From Xanthocytophaga agilis (GTDB lineage Bacteria > Bacteroidota > Bacteroidia > Cytophagales > 172606-1): a DNA stretch of 64,000 nucleotides. The notes under the pieces are model-generated. The model was given only the letters and a program-made list of their open reading frames with translations. It was not told the DNA's origin and searched no databases. Numbering within the stretch: position 1 is the stretch's first letter; every line of letters begins with the position of its first letter. Both the position numbers and the translations under genes were made by a program. Positions 9,193-19,228 of the stretch are shown in pieces. Location of the stretch: positions 434,001 through 498,000 of the forward strand of contig NZ_JASJOU010000001.1 of the NCBI RefSeq assembly GCF_030068605.1. The letters run 5' to 3'.

Positions 9193-10215
9193 TTATACTG
9201 TAACTGAGTTGCTTTTATTGGTGAATCTGATTTTTGAAGACAGTTTTTGTGAAGGCTGTTCAACAAATCTATATAGAAGATAAGACATTGTAACTGATAT
9301 TGAAACAGCAAAGACTAAGGCAAAAAACTCAATATAGATATTATCTGTACGTTTTTTTACAATGCTGATGACAACAGAACCTGTCATTACATGCATTAGA
9401 TACAAAGAATAGGATATATCACCTAGAAAAGTAAGCCATTTATTTTCAATTGTAAAATAGAATAAAAGCAACACAGAAATGATGCTGACAAAAAGGATTT
9501 CAATTGAACTAGTATAGATAAACAAAATGCAGACAAACGTCCAAACAATATATTCCCATTTGGGAATAATACGAGTATACCATTGAAATGTCAGAATTCC
9601 CATTAGAAATACAGGGATATGCGCAAAAAAGAAATCACGTGGAATGTCATGAAATAGTATTGAGAGTGCAAGCAATGAAATAACAGTAATAGATCTGATC
9701 CATTGGTTACCTATTAATAATGGATAAATAAGACCCAATAATACATAATATTGAAATTCAACACTTAAGGTCCAGAAAACAACATTTAGCCATTTTTCAT
9801 GGAAAAAAGCGTTAAGATATCCCAGATGTAAAAGTAGTTGTTTCCAGGTGATTGTAAATTGGGCACTCGAAACTTTACTTAGTACGTAACTCAGGCAAAT
9901 AATGAATAAAATATTGGCCAAATAAGGGGGATCAAGACGTATTATTCTTTTCAAAACAAATTTACCATAATAGTGGATCTTATACTTGGATTTATATAAA
10001 GAGAATGGAATTACAAATCCGGATATAACAAAAAACATTTGTACACCATATTGACCATATACAGAGATATATTTTAAAATAGTCCAGTTAGTGAGAAATT
10101 GTTCTGTGCCAATGAAATGGAATAAGACAACTGCCATAGAGGCAATAGCCCGCATGTTGTTTATAGAAAATAAATAATCGCTTTGCTTAGTCAACTTCGT
10201 ATATAGATGAATCAA
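9193..10215 (-). CDS. Acyltransferase-3 family membrane protein
   Basis: A 340-residue polytopic membrane acyltransferase of the OafA/YrhL type, which O-acylates surface sugars. The conserved N-terminal region is present (NNMRAIASMAVVLFHFIG with the catalytic-type histidine), then FVISGFVIPFSLYK, the Arg-rich FVLKRIIRLDPPY, and FWTLSVEFQYY; about ten helices follow. The 340-residue start is a TTG at 10215, eight bases after a hairpin; an in-frame ATG at 10155 would give 320 residues and still keep the whole domain, so the start is uncertain. It follows the actin-like gene by 48 bases on the same strand, which suggests surface-glycan modification linked to that cluster, unless the hairpin separates them. 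Confidence 0.88.
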   Translation of the reverse strand: MIHLYTKLTKQSDYLFSINNMRAIASMAVVLFHFIGTEQFLTNWTILKYISVYGQYGVQMFFVISGFVIPFSLYKSKYKIHYYGKFVLKRIIRLDPPYLANILFIICLSYVLSKVSSAQFTITWKQLLLHLGYLNAFFHEKWLNVVFWTLSVEFQYYVLLGLIYPLLIGNQWIRSITVISLLALSILFHDIPRDFFFAHIPVFLMGILTFQWYTRIIPKWEYIVWTFVCILFIYTSSIEILFVSIISVLLLFYFTIENKWLTFLGDISYSLYLMHVMTGSVVISIVKKRTDNIYIEFFALVFAVSISVTMSYLLYRFVEQPSQKLSSKIRFTNKSNSVTV

Positions 10216-10222
10216 TACAAAA

Positions 10223-10248
10223 GTAGCTCTGATTATACTCAGAGCTAC
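10223..10248 (-). terminator. Hairpin terminator after the actin-like gene
   Basis: A perfect 10-bp stem (GTAGCTCTGA) with a 6-base loop is followed on the minus strand by TTTTG. It lies just after the actin-like gene and just before the acyltransferase start, so it may terminate or attenuate read-through between them. Confidence 0.6.
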
Positions 10249-10263
10249 AAAAAAGATAAAAAA

Positions 10264-13200
10264 TTAACCTTTGAATAAATCAGGAATTAAAATACGGTCC
10301 AGGAAGCACATTGCTATAAGTACAAGGATAGAGTGTTTATAGTCGAATTGACCAGAGGTACGCGCATTGATATACTCAGGATCATAAGTGACATAGTTCA
10401 GCAGCATTCTTCGAATTTCAGGAAGTTTACTTTTTAAAACTTGCGTGTTTTCAATAATGCCAGCATCGTTAGGGCCTGCCAGATTTAAGAAGACATTCAA
10501 AAATTTCTCAAAGTTAGCAAAGTTGGCTGGTATCTGGTCAAATTGTTCAATCTTTTCCAGGTATTGAGTTGTTACAGAATCACTTGCTTTCAATGTTTGA
10601 CCATTGAATACAAATCCTTCTTCACCTACAATGTCAGCTGTTTCTCTGCTATTTTCATCTACAACTACTTTCCGTTCTGCTGACAGTCCAAATGAAACTT
10701 CTGATTTATTATCCTGACGTATTTCATCTCGTTTTACCAGACGAATAGTATCGGAACCTTCTCCAAAACCAGCTTTAAAGCAATTATTATAATAAGACAA
10801 TGTATCTTGTTTGCCAATAAAGCTTTCAAGCCAGTCAAACATACGACCTCCTTTTCCAAATGGAAAGAATTCGAAGGTATTGATACCTGTAAGATTACGA
10901 TCCTGGATTGTTTTCTTTGCCAACATACCAGAATAGAACAATACAGTGCCGCAGATAAAGGTTGGAATTGCAAAGATAGCTCGTGCTTCTGTTTTGTTTA
11001 CATAAGGAGATCCTGACTGGGCAAGTGATTTATAGAATTTGTCAAAGTCCTCTCCACGCAGTCGATCCAGAATCGTATTTAGATAATAGGGTGATACTTC
11101 TGGTTTATTACGCATTTCCTCAATTCCCATTACTTTGATATTAGCAATGCCTGAGGTAGCAAAATAATAGATAGCCTCACGTACCTGAGAGGATTTTAAG
11201 GTTACTTCCGCCAGTTTACCGGCTGACATTCGTAGAGAGCTTTGTTTGACCAGTCGCGGTGCATAACTTCCATCCTGTCCTCTTTCACGAGCTACCAGAA
11301 GCACATTGCAGGTACTACCTCCCACATCCGCACCAATCATCATATTGTCACCATAAAATGCTAATCCTCCTTTGCTGAGAGCATAGTTACAAACAGCTTC
11401 TGCTTCAGTGAGAGGCTGCTCAAGATTAGCTGTAGGTACATTGCGTATGGGTGTAATCTGAGCAATGTTTCCATACATAGTGTTATACAAACGCTGATCT
11501 TTTTTCGATAGGGCTCCTGGATATGACCAACGCATAACAGAAGGTGCATATTGATTCTCATATAACTCTGCACACATTGTTAGCCACAAGGTTTTCAAAA
11601 ATCCTTCCTTACGATGCATACCTGCGTCATCATTTTCCCATTTCAGGCTATAGTACAGTTCGCCGGCATTGGTTCGCATAAAGGATTTTTCCATTGCCAG
11701 AACCCGTATATTAGGTTCGAAAATAGGTACTCCACCAGAAATTTCAATGGTTTCTTTACCCGGAACAACACTCAGACGATTATGTTGCTGAACCCAGGTC
11801 TTGAGTTGTCCATTCATGATGCTTTCATTCTGAAAGAAATACATTTCATGAAGGGATGCAAACTTGCTGTCTCCATTGAATGTTTCTGCTCCCATCAAAA
11901 ACACACGTCTGTTTTTAAACGTAAAAGGTTTAACTACTCCATCTGTAGAATAGCTAAGACAAGAATTGTTTGATCCAAAATCAATACCAATTGTAGCCCG
12001 ACGATTACGAATATATTCAGGTGTATGGGTGCCAGATAAGTCTTTAAATGTTTCTGTTGCATTTTTAACCATCAGATAACCGATTACCTGATCCGCTCCT
12101 CCAATATTTTTCCGGATTTCCAGACCTGCTAAAGGTTGGTTAAAACGGTATATTTCATATTTATGAAGATCTCCTGACTTGCCAATTGGATAATATACTA
12201 GTTTATCTCCCTCCAGACGTTTTTCTGGTAAACCATTGTCATTGATAAATTTGAATTCATCGGTTGTAATCCCTTCTCCATAGACAAATTGTTTTTTGTC
12301 ATTGGTGATGATCTTCCAGGGATTTTCCCAGCGCTTAAAGAATGGGACTATCTTAATTGATGTATCATTGGCAGGGATTTCATTATATAAATAATATTGT
12401 TGCCAATGTTCAGAAATGAAATTAGGCCAGAGAATTACATGCTTCCCTGTATCCATTGGTTCAATCTTGTATTCACGTTCAATAGGGGTCATATGTTTAT
12501 CACCTACATATAACCTGAAACGAACTTTGAGACGATACTCATTGGGTTTCAATTCAGCATAGATCTGATGAAAGTCTTTTTTGCCTTGTAGCAGATCTGC
12601 AAGATTATTCTGAAACAATAGAATAGCTGAACGACTCAGTGGTAATGGGAAGTATAAGTCTTCATTTCGGCTTAGATCCCTTGCTTTCAGATAGTGTACT
12701 GCTGCATTATCTAAAGGTTGAGTTTCATCTTCCAGAAAGAACTGAGACAGAGTTTCTGAATCCAGAAGTAATGATTTTGGATCAATTTCTACAGCTCCAC
12801 TACCAGGATCATTCAGATAAAATACTCCATTAAGGAAATAATACCCTGATTTTACTGCAAATAGTTCCTGATAAGGCGCTGCAAAGTTTAATTCGCCATC
12901 AAGTGTTCCACTTTCTTCAATATTAGGAGCCTTAGCTTTTATATCCTGAGCAAATTTTTCCGTAAATTCCCGGAGACCTAGTAACGAAAGTGCTACTTTC
13001 CCCTGTCTGTTTTGATTAATTTTTTGCTCAAAAGAAGGAATCTTCGCAGCCATTGTCTTAACCAAAAGAAACAGTTTCTTCAGGTCATCTGCTCCAAGAT
13101 TACCATATACCAAGGGATCATCAAACTTTCCATTTCTATACCAACCTATATCTCCCGAGTCAGGTAAATTAGTATAAGAGGCCGCTGGAAAAGCCAAAGA

Positions 13201-13725
13201 GTAAGGAGACGTTCCACCAATGAGCTTGCCATTGTAATAAATAAGCTGGACAGCAGGTTTTGCATTGGGATCATTTCTTGACAAAGAATCCGGTTCTGTC
13301 CACAGATCTGTATCATCAAAAAGCATCCTTCCCAGAGACGTTGGGATTGAGTACAGATCGTTAATGTTCTGTACATCCATAGGTAAAGGAGAGGCAATCT
13401 TGATTCGATTGGGAAATAATGCCATGCAGGCAATCAGACCTTTCCATTCTGCAATCAGGGAGTTATAAAATTTGATTAGCCCTGTTGTTTTTATATTGGG
13501 ATCTTCCTGGGTGTATTTTAATGCAAACCCAAACAATCTGGCTCTAGCCCAGGGAGTAGGGACTCCCGATATCATAGTATTAAGTGTAACCGCATCAATT
13601 TCCTGAGTGGCTACATCCCCTGTTTGAATGCCTTGTATATACGGTTTTTGCTGGTCAAATTTATTCCATTTACCGCGATCTCCATTACGGACTTGGGAAC
13701 TTTGAATTAATAACGATTTAGGCAT
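10264..13725 (-). CDS. Large protein with actin/Hsp70-type ATPase core
   Basis: A 1153-residue soluble protein. Residues 1 to about 570 have no recognised domain and are rich in aromatic and charged residues. From about 575 an actin-superfamily ATPase starts: phosphate-1 loop TIGIDFGSNNSCLSYS (about 577-592), and phosphate-2 loop IGADVGGSTCNVLLVA (about 797-812). The region after that continues to the C-terminus with alpha-helical segments. There is no signal peptide or membrane helix, so it should be cytoplasmic. The nearest known type I can name is the large SrfB-like actin-fold proteins, without being able to confirm it. It shares a gene string with a tubulin-like GTPase, which argues for a filament-related or membrane-organising role. 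Nucleotide binding is well supported; function is inferred. Confidence 0.7.
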   Translation of the reverse strand: MPKSLLIQSSQVRNGDRGKWNKFDQQKPYIQGIQTGDVATQEIDAVTLNTMISGVPTPWARARLFGFALKYTQEDPNIKTTGLIKFYNSLIAEWKGLIACMALFPNRIKIASPLPMDVQNINDLYSIPTSLGRMLFDDTDLWTEPDSLSRNDPNAKPAVQLIYYNGKLIGGTSPYSLAFPAASYTNLPDSGDIGWYRNGKFDDPLVYGNLGADDLKKLFLLVKTMAAKIPSFEQKINQNRQGKVALSLLGLREFTEKFAQDIKAKAPNIEESGTLDGELNFAAPYQELFAVKSGYYFLNGVFYLNDPGSGAVEIDPKSLLLDSETLSQFFLEDETQPLDNAAVHYLKARDLSRNEDLYFPLPLSRSAILLFQNNLADLLQGKKDFHQIYAELKPNEYRLKVRFRLYVGDKHMTPIEREYKIEPMDTGKHVILWPNFISEHWQQYYLYNEIPANDTSIKIVPFFKRWENPWKIITNDKKQFVYGEGITTDEFKFINDNGLPEKRLEGDKLVYYPIGKSGDLHKYEIYRFNQPLAGLEIRKNIGGADQVIGYLMVKNATETFKDLSGTHTPEYIRNRRATIGIDFGSNNSCLSYSTDGVVKPFTFKNRRVFLMGAETFNGDSKFASLHEMYFFQNESIMNGQLKTWVQQHNRLSVVPGKETIEISGGVPIFEPNIRVLAMEKSFMRTNAGELYYSLKWENDDAGMHRKEGFLKTLWLTMCAELYENQYAPSVMRWSYPGALSKKDQRLYNTMYGNIAQITPIRNVPTANLEQPLTEAEAVCNYALSKGGLAFYGDNMMIGADVGGSTCNVLLVARERGQDGSYAPRLVKQSSLRMSAGKLAEVTLKSSQVREAIYYFATSGIANIKVMGIEEMRNKPEVSPYYLNTILDRLRGEDFDKFYKSLAQSGSPYVNKTEARAIFAIPTFICGTVLFYSGMLAKKTIQDRNLTGINTFEFFPFGKGGRMFDWLESFIGKQDTLSYYNNCFKAGFGEGSDTIRLVKRDEIRQDNKSEVSFGLSAERKVVVDENSRETADIVGEEGFVFNGQTLKASDSVTTQYLEKIEQFDQIPANFANFEKFLNVFLNLAGPNDAGIIENTQVLKSKLPEIRRMLLNYVTYDPEYINARTSGQFDYKHSILVLIAMCFLDRILIPDLFKG

Positions 13726-13730
13726 AATGG

Positions 13731-15350
13731 CTATTGTTGATTTAATTCGTAAAGAAATACTGAACAGTTATTTTTCTCAACATACATATCTATACATTTT
13801 CCTTCGTGATTCAGAACATCTGCTATTAGATTTACTTCTTTTATATTTAATTTCTGGTTTTTATCATTTATTTTTAGTTGGACCTTTGGTGCTCCATATA
13901 CTATAAACCATACCCTTTTCTGAGTTTTTAACGGTGCCAATGCACTAGAAATATTTTTCTTTAACTCAGCTATACTACTACCCTGTGGGTAAAAAAAAGG
14001 AATAAACTTATTAGGCATTTTCCATATATGTGAATAATAAGTTGTTTGGCCTTCCCATACCATACTATAAATTGTATCATTAGGTTGTGCTTTATCTTTA
14101 ATAAATGCTAATCCTTTTTTTATATCATAAACTGCATTTACTAGTTTCAAAGGATGAAACAATTGGTCAAAGGAGTAATATACACTTGGGAAGCAAATCA
14201 GAAAGCTAATAACTAAAATGGTGAATCGATGCATCTGAAATTTCAAAATTTGTGTATTAATCCATTCTATTCCATAGCTTATAATTATAAAGAGTAATGG
14301 TGCCAAAAAGACTAAAAGACGCCCATGAAATGGATACTTATGCATTGACGATGCTACTAATGTCAAACAAAGTGATAAGATAATAATTGAAAATAAAGCT
14401 TTGTTTTTTTTTAGCAAGTGCTTTAATCCTATAAGTAAGATGATAAGAATAATTGTATGTTTTATAACAACATAAATACTTATAAATGACCAATTTATGC
14501 CAAGAGGGTATTCTAAGAAGTTATCAAGTCTGAAGAAGAACCATAAGATATCTTGCTTTGAAGTAATAGGCCAAGGCATAAAATATTCTTCCCAAAAACC
14601 AATCAGCCACGGTATCTTTGTCCCTTTGTTAATAAATAAAAGAAAGTTAATCAGAAAGCTAACTCCCCATAATGAACCCTGCAATAATAAGCCTAAAGCA
14701 TTTTTTTTATTCCAATTGCGAAATATCCAGAAAGACTGAGTTATACCTATACTTGTTAAAATGAAAATAGCAGGATATGAAAACCACATACTTAAAGCTC
14801 CAATAATACCCAAAGCTAAATAAGAAGCTGTTTTATCTTGAAATGCATAACGAGAGACACTACTAATAAGAACAATTGTAGTAAGTAATTCAATAATATA
14901 TTGTTTGACTTCAACAGAATGATAAATGACAGGATAGGCAAATGCTAATAAAAATAGACCTATTACGCTTGCCTTAAATTCTACCAGCTTTTTCAGAAGA
15001 TTCCAGAATAACGGTAATGCTATAATTCCACATACTAAAGGAATAAAGCGTAATGAGAGTTCACTATATCCAAAAAGTTGACAGAATCCTTTTTCTAACC
15101 ACCAAAAAAAGAGAGGCGCCTGCTGATCATAAATTAAAGGTGGTGAGGCTAGAGCCAAATAGTTTTTTGATAATAAGTTAACTGCTACACTTGTTTCATC
15201 AAGATACAGACCTCTGTTATAAAAGTAATGAAATAAACGAAAGAAAATCCCAGATAAGATAATGAACGCTGGTAAGTAACAGAACAGATTAAGCTTACTC
15301 TCTTTTTTAGTAAGTGAATAGTCTAGTGATGCTTGATGGTGTAACGTCAA
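13731..15350 (-). CDS. GT-C (family 39-like) membrane glycosyltransferase
   Basis: A 539-residue membrane protein with about 11 helices and the layout of ArnT/PMT-type GT-C enzymes, which use polyprenyl-phosphate sugars on the periplasmic side. The first outer loop carries the acidic catalytic pair (YNRGLYLDETSVAVNLL), followed by the QQAPLFFWWLEK segment conserved in its paralogue at 15969-17579. The last 140 residues form a soluble periplasmic domain. It starts five bases before the actin-like gene, which implies co-transcription. The acceptor and sugar cannot be predicted. Confidence 0.82.
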   Translation of the reverse strand: MTLHHQASLDYSLTKKESKLNLFCYLPAFIILSGIFFRLFHYFYNRGLYLDETSVAVNLLSKNYLALASPPLIYDQQAPLFFWWLEKGFCQLFGYSELSLRFIPLVCGIIALPLFWNLLKKLVEFKASVIGLFLLAFAYPVIYHSVEVKQYIIELLTTIVLISSVSRYAFQDKTASYLALGIIGALSMWFSYPAIFILTSIGITQSFWIFRNWNKKNALGLLLQGSLWGVSFLINFLLFINKGTKIPWLIGFWEEYFMPWPITSKQDILWFFFRLDNFLEYPLGINWSFISIYVVIKHTIILIILLIGLKHLLKKNKALFSIIILSLCLTLVASSMHKYPFHGRLLVFLAPLLFIIISYGIEWINTQILKFQMHRFTILVISFLICFPSVYYSFDQLFHPLKLVNAVYDIKKGLAFIKDKAQPNDTIYSMVWEGQTTYYSHIWKMPNKFIPFFYPQGSSIAELKKNISSALAPLKTQKRVWFIVYGAPKVQLKINDKNQKLNIKEVNLIADVLNHEGKCIDMYVEKNNCSVFLYELNQQ

Positions 15351-15408
15351 GGTGTTAATTAATTAAATGATTAATATCAGGTAAATATACAGTTTGATTT
15401 TTTAGATC

Positions 15409-15912
15409 TTAGTCATGATTAGCATTATAACGTTTCATTATTATTGCATCTGGAGTATTAATCAGCATTTCTTCATTTGAATCCAACTCAAGCTCCTGTA
15501 TTAACTTATCTTTTGAAGGACGAAGGAAGATAAACAGAATGATAACAAGGCCAAATACTGAGAGGAATGTATAGTTTCCAGTAAGGAAAAAAGCAATGAT
15601 ACTCAATAGTGAAGGGGCTTCCAGTAGTGCATAGCGAACAATCATTGCGGTTCCATAAGCTGATATTTTTTGGCTAAGACTGGCTTTTTCTTTTGCTTTT
15701 TTTAATAGAATAGTAAACAATAGAAATGCTGCTGCTAAACATGTCAACGCTACTAATGGTATAAGATATGTGAAAGTTTGCTTTAATTCCTCATTACCTG
15801 GCAAAGGCGAAGTCTGACCTATGTAAAAAGTCACAATTGCAAATAAAATCTGCCCCATCATTAATGCCAGATGGATAATAGATTGTGTCAGAAAATATTG
15901 TTTGGAGGTCAT
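15409..15912 (-). CDS. Small four-helix membrane protein
   Basis: A 167-residue membrane protein with four predicted helices (about 10-30, 47-70, 90-110 and 113-132) and a charged cytoplasmic tail ending MKRYNANHD. There is no recognisable enzymatic motif. Similar proteins are common in Bacteroidota genomes without assigned function. It sits between the two GT-C enzymes, 58 bases before the second and 56 after the first, so it is probably part of the same transcript. Confidence 0.7.
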   Translation of the reverse strand: MTSKQYFLTQSIIHLALMMGQILFAIVTFYIGQTSPLPGNEELKQTFTYLIPLVALTCLAAAFLLFTILLKKAKEKASLSQKISAYGTAMIVRYALLEAPSLLSIIAFFLTGNYTFLSVFGLVIILFIFLRPSKDKLIQELELDSNEEMLINTPDAIIMKRYNANHD

Positions 15913-15968
15913 TTGTTGATTGGTCGTTATAAAACAAAGATTTATTTGAAAATACTATATTGTTTTAG

Positions 15969-17579
15969 TCATATGGGCTTACCAAATTGTATATGGTAGG
16001 CAGCAATCGTTTTCCCTCTCATGTACTTATCTATTTTTCCCCCATTATTTTGTATTGCTTTCAAAATAACATCTGTTTCACTTATATATGTATGAGTTAC
16101 CTTACTTGATTCGATTTTTGCCGAAATAGTTGGGTTGGTTACAATCCATATAGATGACTGATTTTTCAATGTTGAAATAACATGCATATATTGTACTAAT
16201 AGTTCTTCTTCATTTTTTGCAACTTGGGTTTCTTTTGTTAAAAAGTGATAGCTAAATTGATAATTATTAGCTTTGTCATAATAATTTAACCCGGCTTCTA
16301 CACTGGATATACCCCATATTGCTGGAATATAAATATTTTCTTTTTTGTAATTCTTAGCTACAAATGATGCTCCTGCACGGTAATCTGCATAAATGGGGTA
16401 GGTTTCCGGATAAATAATATGTTGAATTGTGTTGAAAATAGGAGGGATAAGAAGTATAAATCCGATCAAGTAGATATACAAAGGTTTTCTATTTAAAAAA
16501 AGTGATATTCGATCAAAGCCACAACCTATTAATAGTAGAAAAGATGGTAGACTAAAAAGTATAAATCTTTCGTAAAATGGATATTTATGCAAAGCAGATG
16601 CTACCAGAGCTCCGAATAAAGGAAGTAGCAGAACTATAATAGCTTCCTTATCTCCTTTAATTAAGGAAATCGCTCCTATTAGAAAAAGTACAAATCCAAT
16701 AAAGGATCCTAGACAAATAATAATGAGCTTACCATGACTCCAACTTATTCCTACAGGATCTTGCATGATAGATATACTAGTACGTACAAGCCAGATAAAG
16801 ATTTGTTTAGACAATGGTAAAAAGCTACCCTGCCACATACCTACTAACCATGGAATAGCTGATCCGGGTTTTATAAAAAAGATATAGTTAGGTATAAAAC
16901 TAATTATCCATAAAAAAAAAGCAGGTAGATGAGCCAATAGTAGTTTCCATTTTCTCTGAAAGATTAATTTTATACAAATAAGGTTGGCAATGCCTAATAA
17001 TATGAAAAGAGAAGAATACGAGAACCATGTAACAAAAGCACCAATCAGTCCAAACCTTAGAATAGTGATAGTCCCCTCTTTTTTATAATAGTAGAGATAT
17101 GATACATATAAGAGTACAGAAACAAACAGTTCTGTACTATATTGTTTAGCTTCTACTGAATGATAAATAGCGGGATAACTGAGAGCAAAAAGGAAAAGTG
17201 CTATCACTTTTCCTGGAAAGTATAAAAAATAATTTGTTAAATATTTAAAAAGAAAAATAGCACTTATTCCAAAAATCAGCGAAACTGCTCTTAGTGTATA
17301 TTCACTTGGACCAAATAGTGATACAAGTGTCTTTTCCAATAATAAAAAACCTAGGGGAGCCTGCTGAAAATAGAGGAGTGGTGGTTGAAATAAATTTTTC
17401 CAGCCATCAGCAAGAAAGTTTATTCCTAAAAAAGCTTCATCACCCCATAAACTTCTATTATAAATGTAATGTATAATTCGTATGATTGATCCTAGTATAC
17501 ATATTGCAACCAGAAGACTTTGCTGTTGCTCTTGTATAGAGTTTTTAGAAATATGAGATTTTGTTTTGGTTAACAACAT
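15969..17579 (-). CDS. GT-C (family 39-like) membrane glycosyltransferase, paralogue
   Basis: A 536-residue paralogue of the 13731-15350 product, with the same order of features: a basic N-terminus, a first helix, the acidic loop NRSLWGDEAFLGINFL with the DE pair, then FQQAPLGFLLLEK, about ten more helices and a C-terminal soluble domain. The two clearly arose by duplication but have diverged over most of their length. Both should be inner-membrane enzymes transferring sugar from a lipid carrier. It begins 75 bases after the tubulin-like gene on the same strand. Confidence 0.82.
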   Translation of the reverse strand: MLLTKTKSHISKNSIQEQQQSLLVAICILGSIIRIIHYIYNRSLWGDEAFLGINFLADGWKNLFQPPLLYFQQAPLGFLLLEKTLVSLFGPSEYTLRAVSLIFGISAIFLFKYLTNYFLYFPGKVIALFLFALSYPAIYHSVEAKQYSTELFVSVLLYVSYLYYYKKEGTITILRFGLIGAFVTWFSYSSLFILLGIANLICIKLIFQRKWKLLLAHLPAFFLWIISFIPNYIFFIKPGSAIPWLVGMWQGSFLPLSKQIFIWLVRTSISIMQDPVGISWSHGKLIIICLGSFIGFVLFLIGAISLIKGDKEAIIVLLLPLFGALVASALHKYPFYERFILFSLPSFLLLIGCGFDRISLFLNRKPLYIYLIGFILLIPPIFNTIQHIIYPETYPIYADYRAGASFVAKNYKKENIYIPAIWGISSVEAGLNYYDKANNYQFSYHFLTKETQVAKNEEELLVQYMHVISTLKNQSSIWIVTNPTISAKIESSKVTHTYISETDVILKAIQNNGGKIDKYMRGKTIAAYHIQFGKPI

Positions 17580-17653
17580 GTATTAAAGAAATTAGCATTT
17601 TGAAAAGAATCTCAAGATGTTATATCTACACTAATGCTCTTAGTAATGAAAAA

Positions 17654-19228
17654 TTAAAAACTATATAGCTTAACAAGTGTATCATACATCCTTTTAATTA
17701 GCTTTTCACTTTTATTCGCAAATGCACCATCAGATGTTTCTTTGACAAATGTCTCTTTAAAACGGTCAAATGGACTGGTTAGGAAATTGACACTGAAATT
17801 GTGTCTCTGATACTCGCTACTCTTGGAGAATAACTTATTAAATTCAAATTTTCGCAGATCACGTACAGTCGTTGCACCAAACATTTCAGGATTATACATA
17901 AAACGCTCTCCTCCACCTGATGAACGCCATACCTGTCGTAACCAGCCTTCACGAAGTTCATCGTTAGAGAAACGGAAATGAAATAATCCCATATATTTTA
18001 ATAGCGCATCTAATTCAACTTTTGTTATATCTTCATATCCGGTTATATTCTTGAGATCACCTCTTTGTGCTGATGCAAAGAAATCGGTATTATCTAAACC
18101 TACAAGGAAGGAAAAAGCAGTAAAGAGTGTTAATTTTTTAAGAAAAATATTGGATGCTTCATTTTCTGGCAGAAAGTCTTTGAAGTCCAGTTTCTGACTG
18201 TCATCAATAGAGCGGAAATAGTATTGTACACCACTTGCCTTATCATCTTTAATTTTTTGTAAATCCGCATCTGGATTTTTAAAGAAGTCATAGGCTGCAA
18301 AAGCACAGAAAAGTTCAATATAGTGAGAGTCGTTGCGTTGACGATTGCCACCTGTGATAGTATCTGGTTCTGCCTGTGGTGTAGTAAAATCATTGGTTGG
18401 GGTACCCAACATATAGAACTTCTGATAGGTACGGCGTACACTCAGGTCATCTTCATAAAACATCATAGCTGCCTGTGAATTCATTGAGAAGTTTTTGGAG
18501 TCGGCAACTATTTTCTGAAGTTCACGTGAATTCTGAGTAGGAGATATAAATGAGAAGTAGCTAGTTAACAAAGTTGCTCCAACAAAGAGTTTGTCCAGCG
18601 TTTTTCCCTGATGTCGTTTTCTGACAGCGGTATCCAGCGCAGCAGGCATAACAGGAATAGAGGATGCACCTGTACCTCCAAAAACAGATCCCATGATAAA
18701 TAATTTCACACTGCCTGCTGTGTTAGCATTATATAACTCATCAATAAATGCAGACATGTTGCCACCTGGGTTTTTATTGACTTCATCAATAATAGCATGA
18801 TACATTAACATAGAACCCAGATGGGTCTGAGCACGATAACCATGTTTAAGATCGAAAGCCTGAACATTATCAGTAAATAATAAGTTGGCCAGATCTCTCT
18901 CTGTTTCTGTTGCATAACTAGTCTTCGCTATACGTTGAAAACTGCTGGTTTCAGTGCGGGAATAGTCAGGTGAGAACTTATAAAAATTAATTTTTGCTGA
19001 AAAAAATGTATCAGCATGTGGGGTTTGAGTTTTGTTTTCTCCTTTTGTTTTTAAGTAAGCATCCACAAGTTCCTGTAAACGCGCAAAATTACCATTTTCC
19101 AGATCTGTATCCAGAGCCAGAAGGTTAATTTCGCTATTGTCAAACATGCCCATTGCACAAGTGTGAATGAATGCTTCCAGACAACGCATGCCTGTACCGC
19201 CAATGCCGATAATAAAGTATTTGTTCAT
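17654..19228 (-). CDS. Tubulin/FtsZ-superfamily GTPase-like protein
   Basis: A 524-residue cytoplasmic protein of the tubulin-like (Tubulin_2) type. Residues 4-20 form the opening strand and T1 loop (YFIIGIGGTGMRCLEAF), 36-41 a strand ending in the T2-type aspartates (LLALDTD), and 180-190 the tubulin signature loop (GSVFGGTGASS), the diagnostic nucleotide-phosphate motif of tubulin and FtsZ. The rest has no recognised domain. It is not the cell-division FtsZ, which has a different N-terminus and length. It is the first gene of the leftward string that ends with the actin-like protein. GTP binding is well supported; polymerisation and role are inferred. Confidence 0.78.
   Translation of the reverse strand: MNKYFIIGIGGTGMRCLEAFIHTCAMGMFDNSEINLLALDTDLENGNFARLQELVDAYLKTKGENKTQTPHADTFFSAKINFYKFSPDYSRTETSSFQRIAKTSYATETERDLANLLFTDNVQAFDLKHGYRAQTHLGSMLMYHAIIDEVNKNPGGNMSAFIDELYNANTAGSVKLFIMGSVFGGTGASSIPVMPAALDTAVRKRHQGKTLDKLFVGATLLTSYFSFISPTQNSRELQKIVADSKNFSMNSQAAMMFYEDDLSVRRTYQKFYMLGTPTNDFTTPQAEPDTITGGNRQRNDSHYIELFCAFAAYDFFKNPDADLQKIKDDKASGVQYYFRSIDDSQKLDFKDFLPENEASNIFLKKLTLFTAFSFLVGLDNTDFFASAQRGDLKNITGYEDITKVELDALLKYMGLFHFRFSNDELREGWLRQVWRSSGGGERFMYNPEMFGATTVRDLRKFEFNKLFSKSSEYQRHNFSVNFLTSPFDRFKETFVKETSDGAFANKSEKLIKRMYDTLVKLYSF

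Noticed and set aside
17654-19228. Cell-division FtsZ
   Set aside because: It shares the tubulin signature but differs in N-terminus, length and context; no ftsA or mur genes are nearby.
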